DNA of 64,000 bases from an uncultured Lachnospiraceae bacterium (GCA_902779505.1 CACZBZ010000008.1:1-64000), one strand, 5' to 3'; positions 54,289 through 64,000 are shown, counted from the stretch's first letter. Numbers and translations are program-made. The notes: generated from the sequence alone by a model not told the origin.

Positions 54289-55191
54289 TTACTTATTCTT
54301 TTTGGAAGCCATATCTTTCAATTCGGAAAGAACGTCTCCATACTTGCCTGATTTCATGTAAGGATTACCGCGAAACATCTGGCGTCTCATGAAATCCTTC
54401 CATCCGGTGATAAAACTGAGCTTGCCCTTTAACTCTCCGAGCTTAACTCTTATATCACCAATCTCTTCTCTGATATCATCACCGATATTACCGATATCAA
54501 ACTTCTCTCTGGCTGCAGCGACTCTTCTTTCAAGACTTTCAATTGTATCGCTGATCTTACCGCTTCTTTCTTCTTTGATATTCTGTATATCACTCTCGGC
54601 AAAAGCGAGGATAACATCCAATCTCTTCTGATATCTTCCGACTTCATCCTTTACCGCTTCGAGTTTCACAAGGATATCTCTGATATCCAGAGCTGTCTTG
54701 ATTGATGACACCAGATCCGATACAAATATAAGACTTACAAACATCACAATAAGATTGAGATATTTTACCGCTATCATATACATCAGATGTTCAACCGGCT
54801 TGTGAATTATCTCAACAAGACCAAGAGTGAACACTCCCCACAAAAGTGAAGACCAGAGACTGATGTAGCCTTTAAAATTAAGCTTTACTTCGGAATAATC
54901 CCAATATCTTACTTTGAAGATTGCTTCCATTGTCATTCCCGTCAGCAGTTCCATAATGGTAGCCGATATGGATCCGGCTAAGAACATCAGGGTAAGATGC
55001 CCTCTGAAAGGCAGTGTTACCAGCAGCATCAGAACCGCTCCCGTTCCATATATCGGAATCATGGGTCCTTTCAAAAAGCCTCTGTTCACAAAATGTTTTT
55101 CCCTGACGGATACATAAGAAGTCTCCCATATCCATCCGACTATACAATAGAAATAAAAGAAAAATAACAACTGTATAAAAGTGTAATGCAT
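54289..55191 (-). CDS. Putative ABC-type membrane protein (CmpB family, PF06541)
   Basis: This is a 300-residue protein with about five membrane helices (about 5-175). It includes the family motif YFYCIVGWIWETSYVSV and the NRGFLKGPMIPIYGTGA stretch. A cytoplasmic coiled-coil tail (about 180-260) and a basic end follow. The family is annotated as a putative type IV ABC transporter permease, but no ATPase is adjacent and the function is unknown. It ends five bases before rnpB, so rnpB may share its transcript or use a promoter inside it. Confidence 0.85.
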   Translation of the reverse strand: MHYTFIQLLFFFYFYCIVGWIWETSYVSVREKHFVNRGFLKGPMIPIYGTGAVLMLLVTLPFRGHLTLMFLAGSISATIMELLTGMTMEAIFKVRYWDYSEVKLNFKGYISLWSSLLWGVFTLGLVEIIHKPVEHLMYMIAVKYLNLIVMFVSLIFVSDLVSSIKTALDIRDILVKLEAVKDEVGRYQKRLDVILAFAESDIQNIKEERSGKISDTIESLERRVAAAREKFDIGNIGDDIREEIGDIRVKLGELKGKLSFITGWKDFMRRQMFRGNPYMKSGKYGDVLSELKDMASKKNK

Positions 55192-55206
55192 AGTATCTAA
55201 CCTCTA

Positions 55207-56163
55207 TCAGATCTGACTAAAGTCGATTACCGGCTCCTTGGGTTCCTTGCATATCTGAACACTGTTGGCATAGAGCACCGGTCCAAGTCCCTGATAAGCA
55301 TGGAAGCTCTCAATATGAATAGTTGCATTCACTTTAACAAATGCCTTCTCGGGGAGATCCTTTGCTCCCTTCCATTTACAGGCAAAGCCTAAGAATGCCA
55401 TATCCTGTGCACAGCATGTCATGGCCATACGTCCCGGAACAAAGAAGTCTTCCGACATATCCATGGGCTTGGCAACCATGCCCACATATTCAATGGTCTT
55501 GCCGTCATATCTTTCCATGTTGTCCATAATATCGATATACCATGAACCGTATCCGGCATTATCAAGTTCAATCACATCGGCATTGATATCATAAGGGAGT
55601 TCTTCCGCAAGACTTACATTAATCTCGCCCTCGGAATCCTCAAATACTATCTCTGCAGCCGCATTGACAGCCTTGACATTTCTCTTGTAGGAAGCCAGAT
55701 CGTTAAGATTGTCACATCTGTTGAATATTATGAGTTCCGAACGTCTTACATGCTCAGCCACAAGAGATTTCATGTTGGTATAGAAAGTGGGAAAAGTAGA
55801 TGCATCTATGGTTGTGATCTGCTGTTCCAATCTCCAGTTGCTCGGGAGTTCGATGTTCTTGGGGTTCCACATACCGTTGAACTCGATGATAACTCTCTCG
55901 GGATTGACCTTTTTCTCCAGATAACTGAGACTGTCCGGAGTAAAATCTTCCTCGTCTTCGATCAGTTCCATTACTGTCATGTTCTTCTTAAGAAGATTCT
56001 GATCGTATTCCTGTTCACCCTCCTCACACACGATGAGCAGAGTCTTACCGTTAATCTTAAAATATGGTTGTCTGATGGTATATTGAATGAACTCGGTCTT
56101 GCCGCTCTCCAGAAAACCGTTGATCATATATACCGGTATAGTTCTTTTTCCAAACATTTTCAT
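55207..56163 (-). CDS. G3E-type GTPase fused to a TIGR03943-like domain
   Basis: This is a 318-residue protein. The first part (about 8-180) is a G3E/CobW-like P-loop domain with Walker A INGFLESGKTEFIQ, IIEFNGMWN, and a switch FNRCDNL in place of the usual SKxD. The C-terminal part (about 200-305) contains GRMAMTCCAQDMAFLGFACK. That twin-Cys motif is found in TIGR03943/YcgQ proteins, which pair with a DUF318 permease and CobW in zinc-linked loci. Having both in one chain is unusual. It is predicted to take part in metal handling together with the His-rich G3E protein encoded 41 bases upstream. Target unknown. Confidence 0.75.
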   Translation of the reverse strand: MKMFGKRTIPVYMINGFLESGKTEFIQYTIRQPYFKINGKTLLIVCEEGEQEYDQNLLKKNMTVMELIEDEEDFTPDSLSYLEKKVNPERVIIEFNGMWNPKNIELPSNWRLEQQITTIDASTFPTFYTNMKSLVAEHVRRSELIIFNRCDNLNDLASYKRNVKAVNAAAEIVFEDSEGEINVSLAEELPYDINADVIELDNAGYGSWYIDIMDNMERYDGKTIEYVGMVAKPMDMSEDFFVPGRMAMTCCAQDMAFLGFACKWKGAKDLPEKAFVKVNATIHIESFHAYQGLGPVLYANSVQICKEPKEPVIDFSQI

Positions 56164-56204
56164 GCCTTCTTTTTATTTCTTTTTATTGCCTGCTTTGATA
56201 TATC

Positions 56205-57389
56205 TTATTTAAAAAGACCGGCAATAAGATCTTCCTTGATCTCAGCTCCGATTACACAGATCTTACCTGTAACATCAGGTGAACCTTCACGTACATTTAC
56301 CTCTCCCGGAGTATAGTCAAAGTATATCCATCCCGAACCATCGGCATTCTCTACCATACCCTTGCTTCTGAGTACCATTCCGTACTTGTCCGCATTGTCA
56401 AGTTCGGCCAGTATTCTTTCTATATCTGTCTTGCTGTATTTCTTGGCTGTCTCATAACCCCAGCTTGTAAATACCTCATCAGCGTGATGATGGCCCTCAT
56501 GGTCATGATCATGGTGATGATGGTGGCATTCATGCTCGTCGTCGTCATCGTGGTGATGATGGTGGCACTCATGCTCGTCGTCGTCATCGTGGTGATGATG
56601 GTGGCACTCATGCTCGTCGTCATCGTGGTGATGATGGTGGCACTCATGCTCGTCGTCATCATCGTGGTGATGATGGTGGCATTCATGTTCATCATCGTCA
56701 TCGTGGTGATGATGGTGGTGATGACAGCAGCATTCCTCATCATCGTCGTCATGAGCGTGCTCCATCACTTCTTTCATAAGCTCAGCTTCCAGATCCTTGG
56801 CTCCCTCGATGGTATCAAGAATATTCTTACCGTCAAGCTGCTCCCATGGAGTTGTGATTATTGTAGCCTTGGCATTGTGCTCTCTGATAAGTTCAAGCAC
56901 GGTATTCAGCTTCTCTTCCGTAATATTACCGGTACGGCTTAAGATGATTGTTCCGGCATTTTCTATCTGATTGGTAAAGAATTCACCAAAGTTCTTGATG
57001 TACATCTTAGCCTTGGAAGCATCAACCACGGCTACTGCACTGTTGAGCTCGCATCCTTTTAATTCCGCATCTTTTACAGCCTTCATAACATCGGAAAGTT
57101 TTCCTACTCCGGAAGGCTCGATAAGTACTCTTGCGGGATGATATGTATCAATTACTTCATGGAGAGATGTTGCAAAATCACCTACAAGTGAACAGCAAAT
57201 ACATCCCGAATTCATCTCTGTAATCTCAATGCCCGAATCCTTTAAGAATCCACCGTCTACACCAATCTCACCGAACTCATTCTCAATAAGTACTACCTGC
57301 TCGCCTTTAAGGGCTTCGCTGATAAGTTTCTTAATAAGAGTAGTCTTACCGGCTCCAAGAAATCCTGATACTACATCAATTTTTGTCAT
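56205..57389 (-). CDS. CobW/ZNG1-type GTPase with His/Asp-rich metal-binding tract
   Basis: This is a 394-residue metallochaperone-type GTPase. It has Walker A SGFLGAGKTTLIKKL near residue 9, the metal motif GCICCSLVGDF (CxCC) near 63, LIEPSGVGKLSDV and LSRTGN. Between the G domain and the CobW C-terminal domain lies a tract (about residues 208-305) of tandem units HHHHH-DDDD-EHEC with one CCC. It should bind many Zn or Ni ions. In the ZNG1 group such proteins deliver zinc to client enzymes using GTP. The client is unknown. The tract is encoded by a minisatellite. Confidence 0.92.
   Translation of the reverse strand: MTKIDVVSGFLGAGKTTLIKKLISEALKGEQVVLIENEFGEIGVDGGFLKDSGIEITEMNSGCICCSLVGDFATSLHEVIDTYHPARVLIEPSGVGKLSDVMKAVKDAELKGCELNSAVAVVDASKAKMYIKNFGEFFTNQIENAGTIILSRTGNITEEKLNTVLELIREHNAKATIITTPWEQLDGKNILDTIEGAKDLEAELMKEVMEHAHDDDDEECCCHHHHHHHDDDDEHECHHHHHDDDDEHECHHHHHDDDEHECHHHHHDDDDEHECHHHHHDDDDEHECHHHHHDHDHEGHHHADEVFTSWGYETAKKYSKTDIERILAELDNADKYGMVLRSKGMVENADGSGWIYFDYTPGEVNVREGSPDVTGKICVIGAEIKEDLIAGLFK
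56480..56750 (-). repeat. 39-bp minisatellite encoding the His/Asp tract
   Basis: Repeat landmarks TGGCAYTCATG begin at about 56524, 56563, 56602, 56638 and 56677, giving periods of 39, 39, 36 and 39 bases. All are multiples of three, so copy-number change keeps the frame. One unit has lost an Asp codon. Confidence 0.92.
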
Positions 57390-57423
57390 TTGTATAACCT
57401 TCTTTCTCTAAACTGTGCATTAT

Positions 57424-59079
57424 TTACACAGGGAAGATACTTCCACCAACAAATTCTCTGCAGATTGAATTGTTGGGCAGCTGATCTGTGGGAATACTTA
57501 AGAAATATCCTAAGAATTTTAACATTCTCTTGGCTTCATAATATTCCGGTTCATCTTCACCTATGCTGTAAAGCAGCGGCTCAGCATACTGCTTGAGTGC
57601 TGCAAGTTCGTATATCAAAGCCGAATTGAACATTACATCCGCGCCTTCCTGATAAGGGAAGATATATTTCTCTTCTCCCTTTCTTACATTGGGCCACATC
57701 TGAATTGTTCTCTTGGCACTTGCACCCCTTGTTCTGAAGTCTCTGACCATACGGCGGATCAGACGACCGTCTGTGGTAGGGATACGGTTATGTTCGTCAA
57801 TATTAAGTGTTGTCAAAGCACTTATATATATCTTGAACTTGCTTTCATTGGGAAGAGCATAACTCATCTTCTGGTTAAGTCCGTGAATACCTTCGATTAC
57901 AAGGATATCATCGGGCTTAAGTTTCAAAGTATTGCCCTTGTATTCTCTCTTACCTGTCTTGAAGTTGAATGTAGGCATCTGTACCTCTTTACCTTCAAGA
58001 AGATCCAGCATGTCCTTATTGAACTGTTCGGTATCTATTGCTTCGATACACTCGAAGTCAAAATCTCCGTTTGGAAGTCTCGGTGTCTTTTCCCTGTCTA
58101 CAAAATAATCGTCACATGCGATGGGATGAGGATTGAGACCGTGTGTCTTCAGCTGGATGGAAAGTCTGTGTGAAAAGCTTGTCTTTCCCGAAGACGAAGG
58201 ACCTGCAATCATAACGAACTTCACACCGTCGCGATTGGCAATCTGAGTTGCAATCTCACCGATTCTTCTCTCCTGAAGAGCTTCCTGCACAAGAATAAGT
58301 TGCTCAAGATTGCCGGCACATATCTCATTGTTAAGATCGCCGACTGTCTGTATATCAAGCTGGCTGCTCCAGTCTGTTCCTGTTAAGAGAGCATTGAAAA
58401 GTTTCTCCTTAGGCTCAAATGGACTCTTTGTTGTGGGAGTCTTGGCATGAGGAAGAACAAGCATGAATCCGTTCTCGTAAGGAATAACCTGAAAATACTT
58501 GATATATCCGGTGCTTGGAAGCATGTATCCGTAGAAATAATCATAATATCCGTCAAGGCAGTATACATTAACAAATGAGCTCTGACGGAATTTGAAAAGA
58601 TCAACCTTATCTTTCATTCCCTGATTTCTGAAAAGCTTAACAGCCTCTGCTATAGGGTATGAATGCTTAACGATGGGCAGATTGAGCTTAACAAGTTCAG
58701 TCATTCTGTCCTCGACTTTTTTGGCAAGTTCCTCGCTTGGAGTATATTCACCCTTGCATGAAATATAGATACCGTGATCAACCTTGAACTCAACCTTGGC
58801 CTTACTCTTGATCTTATCTCCAACAATGTCGCTGAGAGCCTTAACAAAAAGCATTGTTGCACTACGCTCGTAAGTCTTGTGTCCGATGGCATCATCAAGT
58901 TTGATGAATTCTACCGTTGCATCCTTGCTGACGGTCTTTGACAATTCTCTGATCTTGCCGTTCTCAGTAACAAGTGCTATGAGATTGTCGTTTTCAGCCT
59001 GATAACCCCCTGCGATTTCCTCAAATGTTGTTCCATCGATGTATTCCATTGTTTTGCCGTCGATTGTAATTTTTGCCAT
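57424..59079 (-). CDS. Nucleoside (uridine) kinase-like protein with TGS-like N-terminus
   Basis: This is a 551-residue protein. A TGS-like domain (about 1-65, GTTFEEIA) and a threonyl-tRNA-synthetase-like second domain (about 70-240) precede a uridine-kinase domain. That domain has Walker A AGPSSSGKTSFSHRL near residue 290, ACDDYFVDREKTPR and VIEGIHGLNQ. Long proteins of this type are widespread in Clostridia. Phosphorylation of a nucleoside is likely from the kinase fold, but substrate and the role of the N-terminus are unproven. It lies 14 bases after trmK. Confidence 0.9.
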   Translation of the reverse strand: MAKITIDGKTMEYIDGTTFEEIAGGYQAENDNLIALVTENGKIRELSKTVSKDATVEFIKLDDAIGHKTYERSATMLFVKALSDIVGDKIKSKAKVEFKVDHGIYISCKGEYTPSEELAKKVEDRMTELVKLNLPIVKHSYPIAEAVKLFRNQGMKDKVDLFKFRQSSFVNVYCLDGYYDYFYGYMLPSTGYIKYFQVIPYENGFMLVLPHAKTPTTKSPFEPKEKLFNALLTGTDWSSQLDIQTVGDLNNEICAGNLEQLILVQEALQERRIGEIATQIANRDGVKFVMIAGPSSSGKTSFSHRLSIQLKTHGLNPHPIACDDYFVDREKTPRLPNGDFDFECIEAIDTEQFNKDMLDLLEGKEVQMPTFNFKTGKREYKGNTLKLKPDDILVIEGIHGLNQKMSYALPNESKFKIYISALTTLNIDEHNRIPTTDGRLIRRMVRDFRTRGASAKRTIQMWPNVRKGEEKYIFPYQEGADVMFNSALIYELAALKQYAEPLLYSIGEDEPEYYEAKRMLKFLGYFLSIPTDQLPNNSICREFVGGSIFPV

Positions 59080-59093
59080 AGCTTATTCTCCCA

Positions 59094-59801
59094 TCATTTG
59101 TAGTAGTTTAATGCCTTATTAACTCTTTCCAGTTTCCTGCTGACAGATATGTAACCGCTGTCGGCAGGATCGAAATCCTCTTTTGATTCAATTGAATCAA
59201 CAACCCCTGTGAATTTCTCTTTTTCCATCATAAGGAAGTTAAAGAGCAATTCATTTTTTTCGGCAAGTAATACGGGACCGTAGAGACTTTCCTCTTCACT
59301 GAGGGCCTTCATATCTCCCGACACCACTTTCATTGTCGTGTAATATTTCCCGCCTTCAAATGTCATCTTTTCATCTTTTATGCAAAAGCCCATCTCTTTA
59401 AGATTGTCTCTCACATAATCCAGTTCCGACTGAGGCTGCAGAACAATATTTTTCAGTTTCCTGGCCTTTTCAATGCTGTCGCTGAGAATCTTGATTGCCA
59501 GCCTGCCTCCCATACCCGCTATAAGTATGCTATCGACTTCCGGCTCTCCTTTGTCATCCAGTTTCAGCTCTTTTATTCCGTCAGACAGCCTCGTCTCAAT
59601 TCTGTCTGACAGACCGGCTTCTTCTATATGCTCTCTGGCCCTTTCAAGAGGCATCTCGCCCACATCCATCGCTATCACTTTATCGGCTATACCCTCTTTA
59701 ATAAGATATATGCCGACGAAACCGTGATCGCATCCGATGTCGGCAACTTTTGAGCCTCTGTCAATAAATGACACATTTGTCAGCATTCTTTCGGATAACA
59801 T
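59094..59801 (-). CDS. trmK: tRNA (adenine-22-N1)-methyltransferase
   Basis: This is a 235-residue SAM-dependent methyltransferase of the TrmK family that methylates A22 in tRNA. The SAM motif is VADIGCDHGFVGIYLIKEG near residue 22, AMDVGEMPLERA follows, and the NPPY-like site is SILIAGMGGRLA. A C-terminal coiled coil is normal. It sits two bases after rpoD, the standard Firmicute order rpoD-trmK. Confidence 0.95.
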   Translation of the reverse strand: MLSERMLTNVSFIDRGSKVADIGCDHGFVGIYLIKEGIADKVIAMDVGEMPLERAREHIEEAGLSDRIETRLSDGIKELKLDDKGEPEVDSILIAGMGGRLAIKILSDSIEKARKLKNIVLQPQSELDYVRDNLKEMGFCIKDEKMTFEGGKYYTTMKVVSGDMKALSEEESLYGPVLLAEKNELLFNFLMMEKEKFTGVVDSIESKEDFDPADSGYISVSRKLERVNKALNYYK

Positions 59802-59804
59802 TTT

Positions 59805-61022
59805 TTACTCCAGATAATCTCTGAGCTTACGGCTTCTTGTAGGATTACGAAGTTTACGAAGAGCCTTGGCCTCTATCTGTCTGATTCTTTCTCTTGTTAC
59901 GTTGAATTCCTTGCCGACTTCTTCAAGAGTACGTCCTCTTCCGTCTTCAAGTCCGAAACGTAAGCTTAATACCTTTCTCTCACGAGGTGTAAGAGTATCA
60001 AGTACTTCTTTGAGCTGTTCTCTCAGCAGTGTATATGCTGCCGCATCAACAGGTACGGGAACGTTATCATCCTGAATGAAATCTCCAAGGTGACTGTCTT
60101 CCTCTTCACCGATAGGTGTTTCCAGAGACACCGGATCCTGGCTGATCTTAAGAATCTCTCTGATTCTCTCAACAGGCATATTCATCTCAACCGCAATCTC
60201 TTCAGGGCTTGGTGCATGTCCGAGCTCCTGCTCAAGCTGTCTTGATACACGGATAAGCTTGTTGATGGTCTCAACCATATGAACAGGGATACGGATTGTT
60301 CTTGCCTGATCGGCAATGGCTCTTGTTATAGCCTGTCTGATCCACCATGTTGCATATGTGGAGAACTTGAATCCCTTTCTGTAGTCGAACTTTTCAACTG
60401 CCTTGATAAGTCCCAGGTTACCTTCCTGTATAAGATCGAGGAACTGCATTCCACGTCCCACATATCTCTTTGCGATACTTACAACAAGTCGTAAGTTGGC
60501 TTCCGCAAGTTTCTGCTTGGCCTCTTCATCACCTGCTTCAATTCTGTTGGCCAGGTCGATTTCTTCTTCCGCACTTAAGAGAGGTACTTTACCAATCTCT
60601 TTAAGATACATTCTTACAGGATCCTCAATACTGATTCCTTCGGGGATGGACAGGTCGATATTCTCAACATCAACTTCATCCTCTTCCGAGATCTCCACCA
60701 TATCGTCATCATCATCAACAAGAGAATCCGCACTGTCTTCGGGCTCCTCCATCTGAAGAACGTCAATATGATTTACATCAAGATTCTCAAGGATCTTGTC
60801 GTATTCCTCATCTGTAAGCTGAACATCAGAGAAAAATCCTCTTACCTCATCATCCTGAAGAACATTCTTCTTTTCCTTTGCCGCCTCAATGATCTGCTTG
60901 ATACGATCATCGAATTTTGTGATATCCACGTCATCGGCATCAAGGTCCTCATCCTCCATGACATCTTCGGTAATTTCTTCAATTACTTCTGCTTCGATTT
61001 CTTCTTTCTTCTTTCTTGCCAT
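59805..61022 (-). CDS. rpoD: Primary sigma factor RpoD (SigA)
   Basis: This is a 405-residue housekeeping sigma factor. It has an acidic region 1.1 (about 1-100), region 1.2 ([16 protein letters not shown]), region 2 ([30 protein letters not shown]), region 3 and region 4 ([34 protein letters not shown]). Consensus promoters found in this window (TTGACA/TATAAT) are what it would read. It lies 20 bases after dnaG. Confidence 0.98.
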   Translation of the reverse strand: MARKKKEEIEAEVIEEITEDVMEDEDLDADDVDITKFDDRIKQIIEAAKEKKNVLQDDEVRGFFSDVQLTDEEYDKILENLDVNHIDVLQMEEPEDSADSLVDDDDDMVEISEEDEVDVENIDLSIPEGISIEDPVRMYLKEIGKVPLLSAEEEIDLANRIEAGDEEAKQKLAEANLRLVVSIAKRYVGRGMQFLDLIQEGNLGLIKAVEKFDYRKGFKFSTYATWWIRQAITRAIADQARTIRIPVHMVETINKLIRVSRQLEQELGHAPSPEEIAVEMNMPVERIREILKISQDPVSLETPIGEEEDSHLGDFIQDDNVPVPVDAAAYTLLREQLKEVLDTLTPRERKVLSLRFGLEDGRGRTLEEVGKEFNVTRERIRQIEAKALRKLRNPTRSRKLRDYLE

Positions 61023-61042
61023 TACTTTTTTTACCGCCTTCT

Positions 61043-62833
61043 TTATTCTAAACTTATGGTTGTTTTACGCAGTTTCTCGAGTTTCTTTTTTCCTTCAAGT
61101 ACCTTGGACAAAGCCGTCATATCCGCAGATTTGTTCTTGTAGTACTCGTTGCTGTTCTCTTTTATCTTGATAACGATATCTCTCAGGGCCCTCTCTTTTT
61201 CCTGAATGGTACTCATCTCAAGAGGCTGACCGTCAAGGCCCGTTATCTTGGTGTTGAAGAGAGACGCAACTTCTTTCTGTTCCTCTTCACTGTCGAATTT
61301 TGAAACAAGTGATGCGGGGTTGAGTCCGCCGTCGGCTATTCCGTCTATTACTTCCTTCGCAACTCTGCTGTACAGCTCTTCGGTAAAATCCGAAGGGTCA
61401 ATGTACTCTTTAATCTTGGAATATACCGCCGGTTCATCACTGATCCATGTTATCAGTATTCGCTGAGCTTTTTTTACGCCCTCATCGGGAGGCATCTTTT
61501 CATGCATGGAAGATTTCGGCCTTATGGCAGGTTTCGCAAGCCCTGTCTTGGAAGCATATTCCACCACCGTCTTTCTCATTACATCAGATGCAATGCCGTA
61601 TTCTCTGCATACCGATTCGAGATAATTGTTTCTGGCAACCTCGTCCTGAATTCCACACAGTTTCTTTGCGATTTCTCTGTGGAACTTTGTCTTCTCATCA
61701 GGATCGTCCAGATTGTAATCCCTTCTTAATATCTCTATCTCAAATGCAAAACTGTTCTTCGCATTTTTGATTCTTTCTTCAAAAGCCTCGGCTCCCAGAT
61801 TCTTAATAAACTCATCGGGATCCTTATAAGGCTTCAGATCCAACACTCTCGCGGTCATGTCCATATTTCTGAGTATCTCGATAGCTCTCAGGGCCGCTTT
61901 GGTTCCTGCGCCGTCGGAATCATATGACAAAATAACCGTGTCCGTGAATCTTTTTAATATTACTGCCTGCTCCGGCGTGAATGCGGTTCCAAGGGAGGCC
62001 ACCGCCTCATTGAAGCCCGCCTGATGCATGGATATTACATCCATATAACCTTCGCAGAGAATGATATGTCCTTTTTTAGAACTCCTTGCAAAATTCAGGC
62101 CGAAGAGGTTTCTTCTTTTTTCAAAAATGGGAGTCTCGGGTGAGTTGAGATATTTGGGCTCTCCTTCACCCATCACACGACCGCCGAAACCGATAACTCT
62201 GTGGTTCAGATCCTGTATGGGGAACATTACTCTGTTCCAGAACTTGTCATGTGTTCCGTGAGCCTCATCTCTGCTGGCCAGACCTGATTTTACAATCATT
62301 TCATCGGAATAGCCCTTGCTCTCCAGATATTTCACAAGATCGTTGGAATATTTGTCAGAATAGCCTAAGCCCCAGTTTTTCATGGTTTCTTCAGTAAGTT
62401 TTCTGTCCTGAAGATATTTCAGTCCCACCTTGCCATGATCTGAACGAAGGGCATAGTAGAAATACTTGGCTGCCTCTTTGTTGATCTCAAGCAGTGTTGC
62501 TTTTTCGCCTGCGGCTTTTTTCATCTCTTCCGTGACTTCCACTTCCGGGAGCTTGATTCCCGCTCTGTCGGCAAGAGTTTTAACCGCTTCGACAAATGTA
62601 GCATTTTCATAATTCATCAGAAAGGTAAATACATTGCCGCCCGCTCCGCAACCGAAACAATAATACATTCCTTTGGAAGGTGTAACGGAAAAGGATGGTG
62701 TCTTTTCATTATGAAAAGGACAAAGACCAAAATAGGTATTCCCTTTCTTCTGAAGCCTTACATAGCCCGAGATAACATCAACTATATTATTTTTTTCTCT
62801 TACTTCTTCAACTATGTCGTCCGGATAATACAT
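61043..62833 (-). CDS. dnaG: DNA primase
   Basis: This is a 596-residue primase making RNA primers for replication. It has a zinc finger ([11 protein letters not shown] ... [15 protein letters not shown], about 37-70), an N-terminal catalytic core, and the Toprim motifs [12 protein letters not shown] and [13 protein letters not shown]-terminal helicase-binding region (about 430-596) follows. Full length. It lies 45 bases after dgt and heads the dnaG-rpoD-trmK macromolecular synthesis group. Confidence 0.97.
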   Translation of the reverse strand: MYYPDDIVEEVREKNNIVDVISGYVRLQKKGNTYFGLCPFHNEKTPSFSVTPSKGMYYCFGCGAGGNVFTFLMNYENATFVEAVKTLADRAGIKLPEVEVTEEMKKAAGEKATLLEINKEAAKYFYYALRSDHGKVGLKYLQDRKLTEETMKNWGLGYSDKYSNDLVKYLESKGYSDEMIVKSGLASRDEAHGTHDKFWNRVMFPIQDLNHRVIGFGGRVMGEGEPKYLNSPETPIFEKRRNLFGLNFARSSKKGHIILCEGYMDVISMHQAGFNEAVASLGTAFTPEQAVILKRFTDTVILSYDSDGAGTKAALRAIEILRNMDMTARVLDLKPYKDPDEFIKNLGAEAFEERIKNAKNSFAFEIEILRRDYNLDDPDEKTKFHREIAKKLCGIQDEVARNNYLESVCREYGIASDVMRKTVVEYASKTGLAKPAIRPKSSMHEKMPPDEGVKKAQRILITWISDEPAVYSKIKEYIDPSDFTEELYSRVAKEVIDGIADGGLNPASLVSKFDSEEEQKEVASLFNTKITGLDGQPLEMSTIQEKERALRDIVIKIKENSNEYYKNKSADMTALSKVLEGKKKLEKLRKTTISLE

Positions 62834-62878
62834 ATATCCCCTTTTGTTAATAACCCCTGAATCTCTTTACGCGATAGT

Positions 62879-63871
62879 TTAATACTTTATAGCCGGCCAT
62901 GATTTGGGAATAAAGAGATCCTCATACAGACCTACCGCATATCTGTCAGTCATGGAAGATACATAGTCACATACGACTCTGTCCTTGCTCTCCCCCGCAT
63001 CCAGAAGTCTCTTAAGGTCATCCGGTATATCATCTATGTGTTCAAGATAATGGGTGTAGAGAGTCTCCACCAAAGCCTCAGCCTTGCCTTCTTCACTTTT
63101 CACCACAGGATTCTTATATACATTCTCAAACATAAATGCCCTGATTTCCTTCATGGCATTTTCCACGGGTTCGGACATTGATATCTTGTTTTTACCCAGA
63201 CTGTTTGTAACGATGTCATGGATAAAATGATCGAGTCTTTCACCTGTTGTATATCCTATTACTTTTCTAATAGATTCAGGAACATCATCTTCTGTAAGGA
63301 TGCCTCCTCTTATCGCATCATCCATATCATGATGAATATAAGCGATCTTGTCGGATATTCTTACGATATGTCCTTCAAGTGTTGAAGGATTGCCGCTTGT
63401 CTGATGATTAAGGATTCCGTCTCTGACTTCAAATGTAAGATTGAGACCCTGACCTTCTTTTTCAAGAACATCAACCATTCTGAGGCTCTGTTTGTGATGT
63501 TCAAAACCACATTCACTTACTCTGTCCAAAGCTCTCTCGCCGGCATGTCCGAAGGGAGTATGTCCCAAATCGTGCCCCAAAGCAATTGCCTCAACCAGAT
63601 CTTCGTTACTTGCATTCTGAGATACTTCCAGAGTATGTGTAAGTCTTGTTCTGTAATGATCGCCTTCGGGAGTAAGAAAGACCTGAGTCTTATCCTTAAG
63701 TCTTCTGAATGACTTACTGTGTAATATCCTGTCCCTGTCTCTCTGAAAAACAGGCCTGATATCACATTCTTCCTCTTCTTTCAGTCTCCCCTTACTGTTA
63801 ATACTGAGCGTTGCATAAGGACTTAAGTTGTCCTTCTCCATCTGCTCTATTCTTTCCCTGATCCTGTCCAT
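62879..63871 (-). CDS. dgt: Deoxyguanosinetriphosphate triphosphohydrolase-like protein
   Basis: This is a 330-residue HD-domain hydrolase that splits dNTPs to nucleoside and triphosphate. Metal motifs are RTRLTHTLEVSQ (His near residue 74), GHDLGHTPFGHAGE (HD near 101) and the later KIAYIHHDMDDAI. Its length is that of the short dGTPase clade common in Clostridia just upstream of dnaG. GGAG lies seven bases before the ATG. The 129 bases upstream to the window end hold no gene I can support and no convincing promoter pair. Confidence 0.94.
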   Translation of the reverse strand: MDRIRERIEQMEKDNLSPYATLSINSKGRLKEEEECDIRPVFQRDRDRILHSKSFRRLKDKTQVFLTPEGDHYRTRLTHTLEVSQNASNEDLVEAIALGHDLGHTPFGHAGERALDRVSECGFEHHKQSLRMVDVLEKEGQGLNLTFEVRDGILNHQTSGNPSTLEGHIVRISDKIAYIHHDMDDAIRGGILTEDDVPESIRKVIGYTTGERLDHFIHDIVTNSLGKNKISMSEPVENAMKEIRAFMFENVYKNPVVKSEEGKAEALVETLYTHYLEHIDDIPDDLKRLLDAGESKDRVVCDYVSSMTDRYAVGLYEDLFIPKSWPAIKY

Positions 63872-64000
63872 AAATATTCTCCGTATATATATGAAGGTAT
63901 CTTTTGTTAAAAATGTCGCTATTTATATTATTACGCGTCAGGGTGCGAAATCCTTTTTTTATTTTCAGATTTTTAGAAAAATAAAAAGCAGTCATAATTG

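Noticed and set aside
56480..56750. Regular repeats that could look like a CRISPR array
   Set aside because: Units are contiguous 36-39 bases without unique spacers, in frame with a gene, and no cas genes are present.
56484..56942. Met/Val-rich frame on the plus strand opposite the His tract
   Set aside because: It is the antisense shadow of the CAC/GAC repeats of the G3E GTPase. It has no ribosome site and a meaningless repetitive composition.

Overview
This 64 kb window is chromosomal DNA of a low-to-moderate GC anaerobic Firmicute. The gene content points to the Lachnospiraceae (Butyrivibrio/Roseburia-like). Indicators are the dnaG-rpoD-trmK operon, DUF5688, a clade-specific uridine-kinase-like protein with a TGS-like N-terminus, a Trp T-box upstream of trpXYZ, class A RNase P RNA and cellulases GH9/GH5. 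The genus assignment is inference. Every gene I support lies on the minus strand, so transcription runs from high to low coordinates throughout.

Region by region (low to high coordinate). (1) 0-3.3 kb: a GH5 glucanase lacking its N-terminus and a secreted GH9 cellulase lipoprotein. (2) 3.4-9.5 kb: a compact set consisting of an S26-type peptidase, a PqqD-HprK fusion kinase, a GT2, an ABC exporter, a small Gly/Ser/Tyr-rich protein with its own strong promoter and terminator, and an NTP_transf_5 nucleotidyltransferase. (3) 9.5-22.9 kb: a long exopolysaccharide operon of the Gram-positive Pel type (pelD, pelE, DUF2194 deacetylase-like, pelF, pelG). It also carries a large polytopic GT-C-like protein with a hypermutable Ser/Thr tract, a DPM-type GT2 with DUF2304, a DUF4874/DUF4832 protein and a leading free-standing PqqD protein. 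(4) 22.9-29.1 kb: a housekeeping operon (thioesterase, PgeF, G3E GTPase, M18 aminopeptidase, CoaE, membrane protein, D-Ala-D-Ala carboxypeptidase). (5) 29.2-32.3 kb: trpXYZ under a Trp T-box. (6) 32.3-44.6 kb: Sel1 lipoprotein, metA, ligA, pseudouridine synthase, MscS, gdhA, SH3 protein, tRNA-Arg, DegV, DUF5688, efp. (7) 44.7-47 kb: aroK, aroE, YqeG phosphatase and a small conserved protein. (8) 47.1-52.1 kb: a dipeptide/nickel-type ABC importer. (9) 52.2-57.4 kb: nrdR, nagA, rnpB, a CmpB-like membrane protein and two G3E GTPases, one fused to a TIGR03943-like domain and one with a His/Asp-rich metal-binding tract. (10) 57.4-64 kb: nucleoside kinase, trmK, rpoD, dnaG, dgt.

The most unusual part is 3.4-22.9 kb. 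PqqD-type (RiPP recognition element-like) domains occur both at the head of a c-di-GMP-responsive Pel-type operon and in an adjacent HprK-like kinase fusion. That kinase sits with a nucleotidyltransferase, a peptidase, an exporter and a separately promoted small gene. I read this as a possible peptide-modification and export module physically and perhaps functionally joined to Pel-type polysaccharide synthesis. This link is inference from gene neighbourhood and domain content only.
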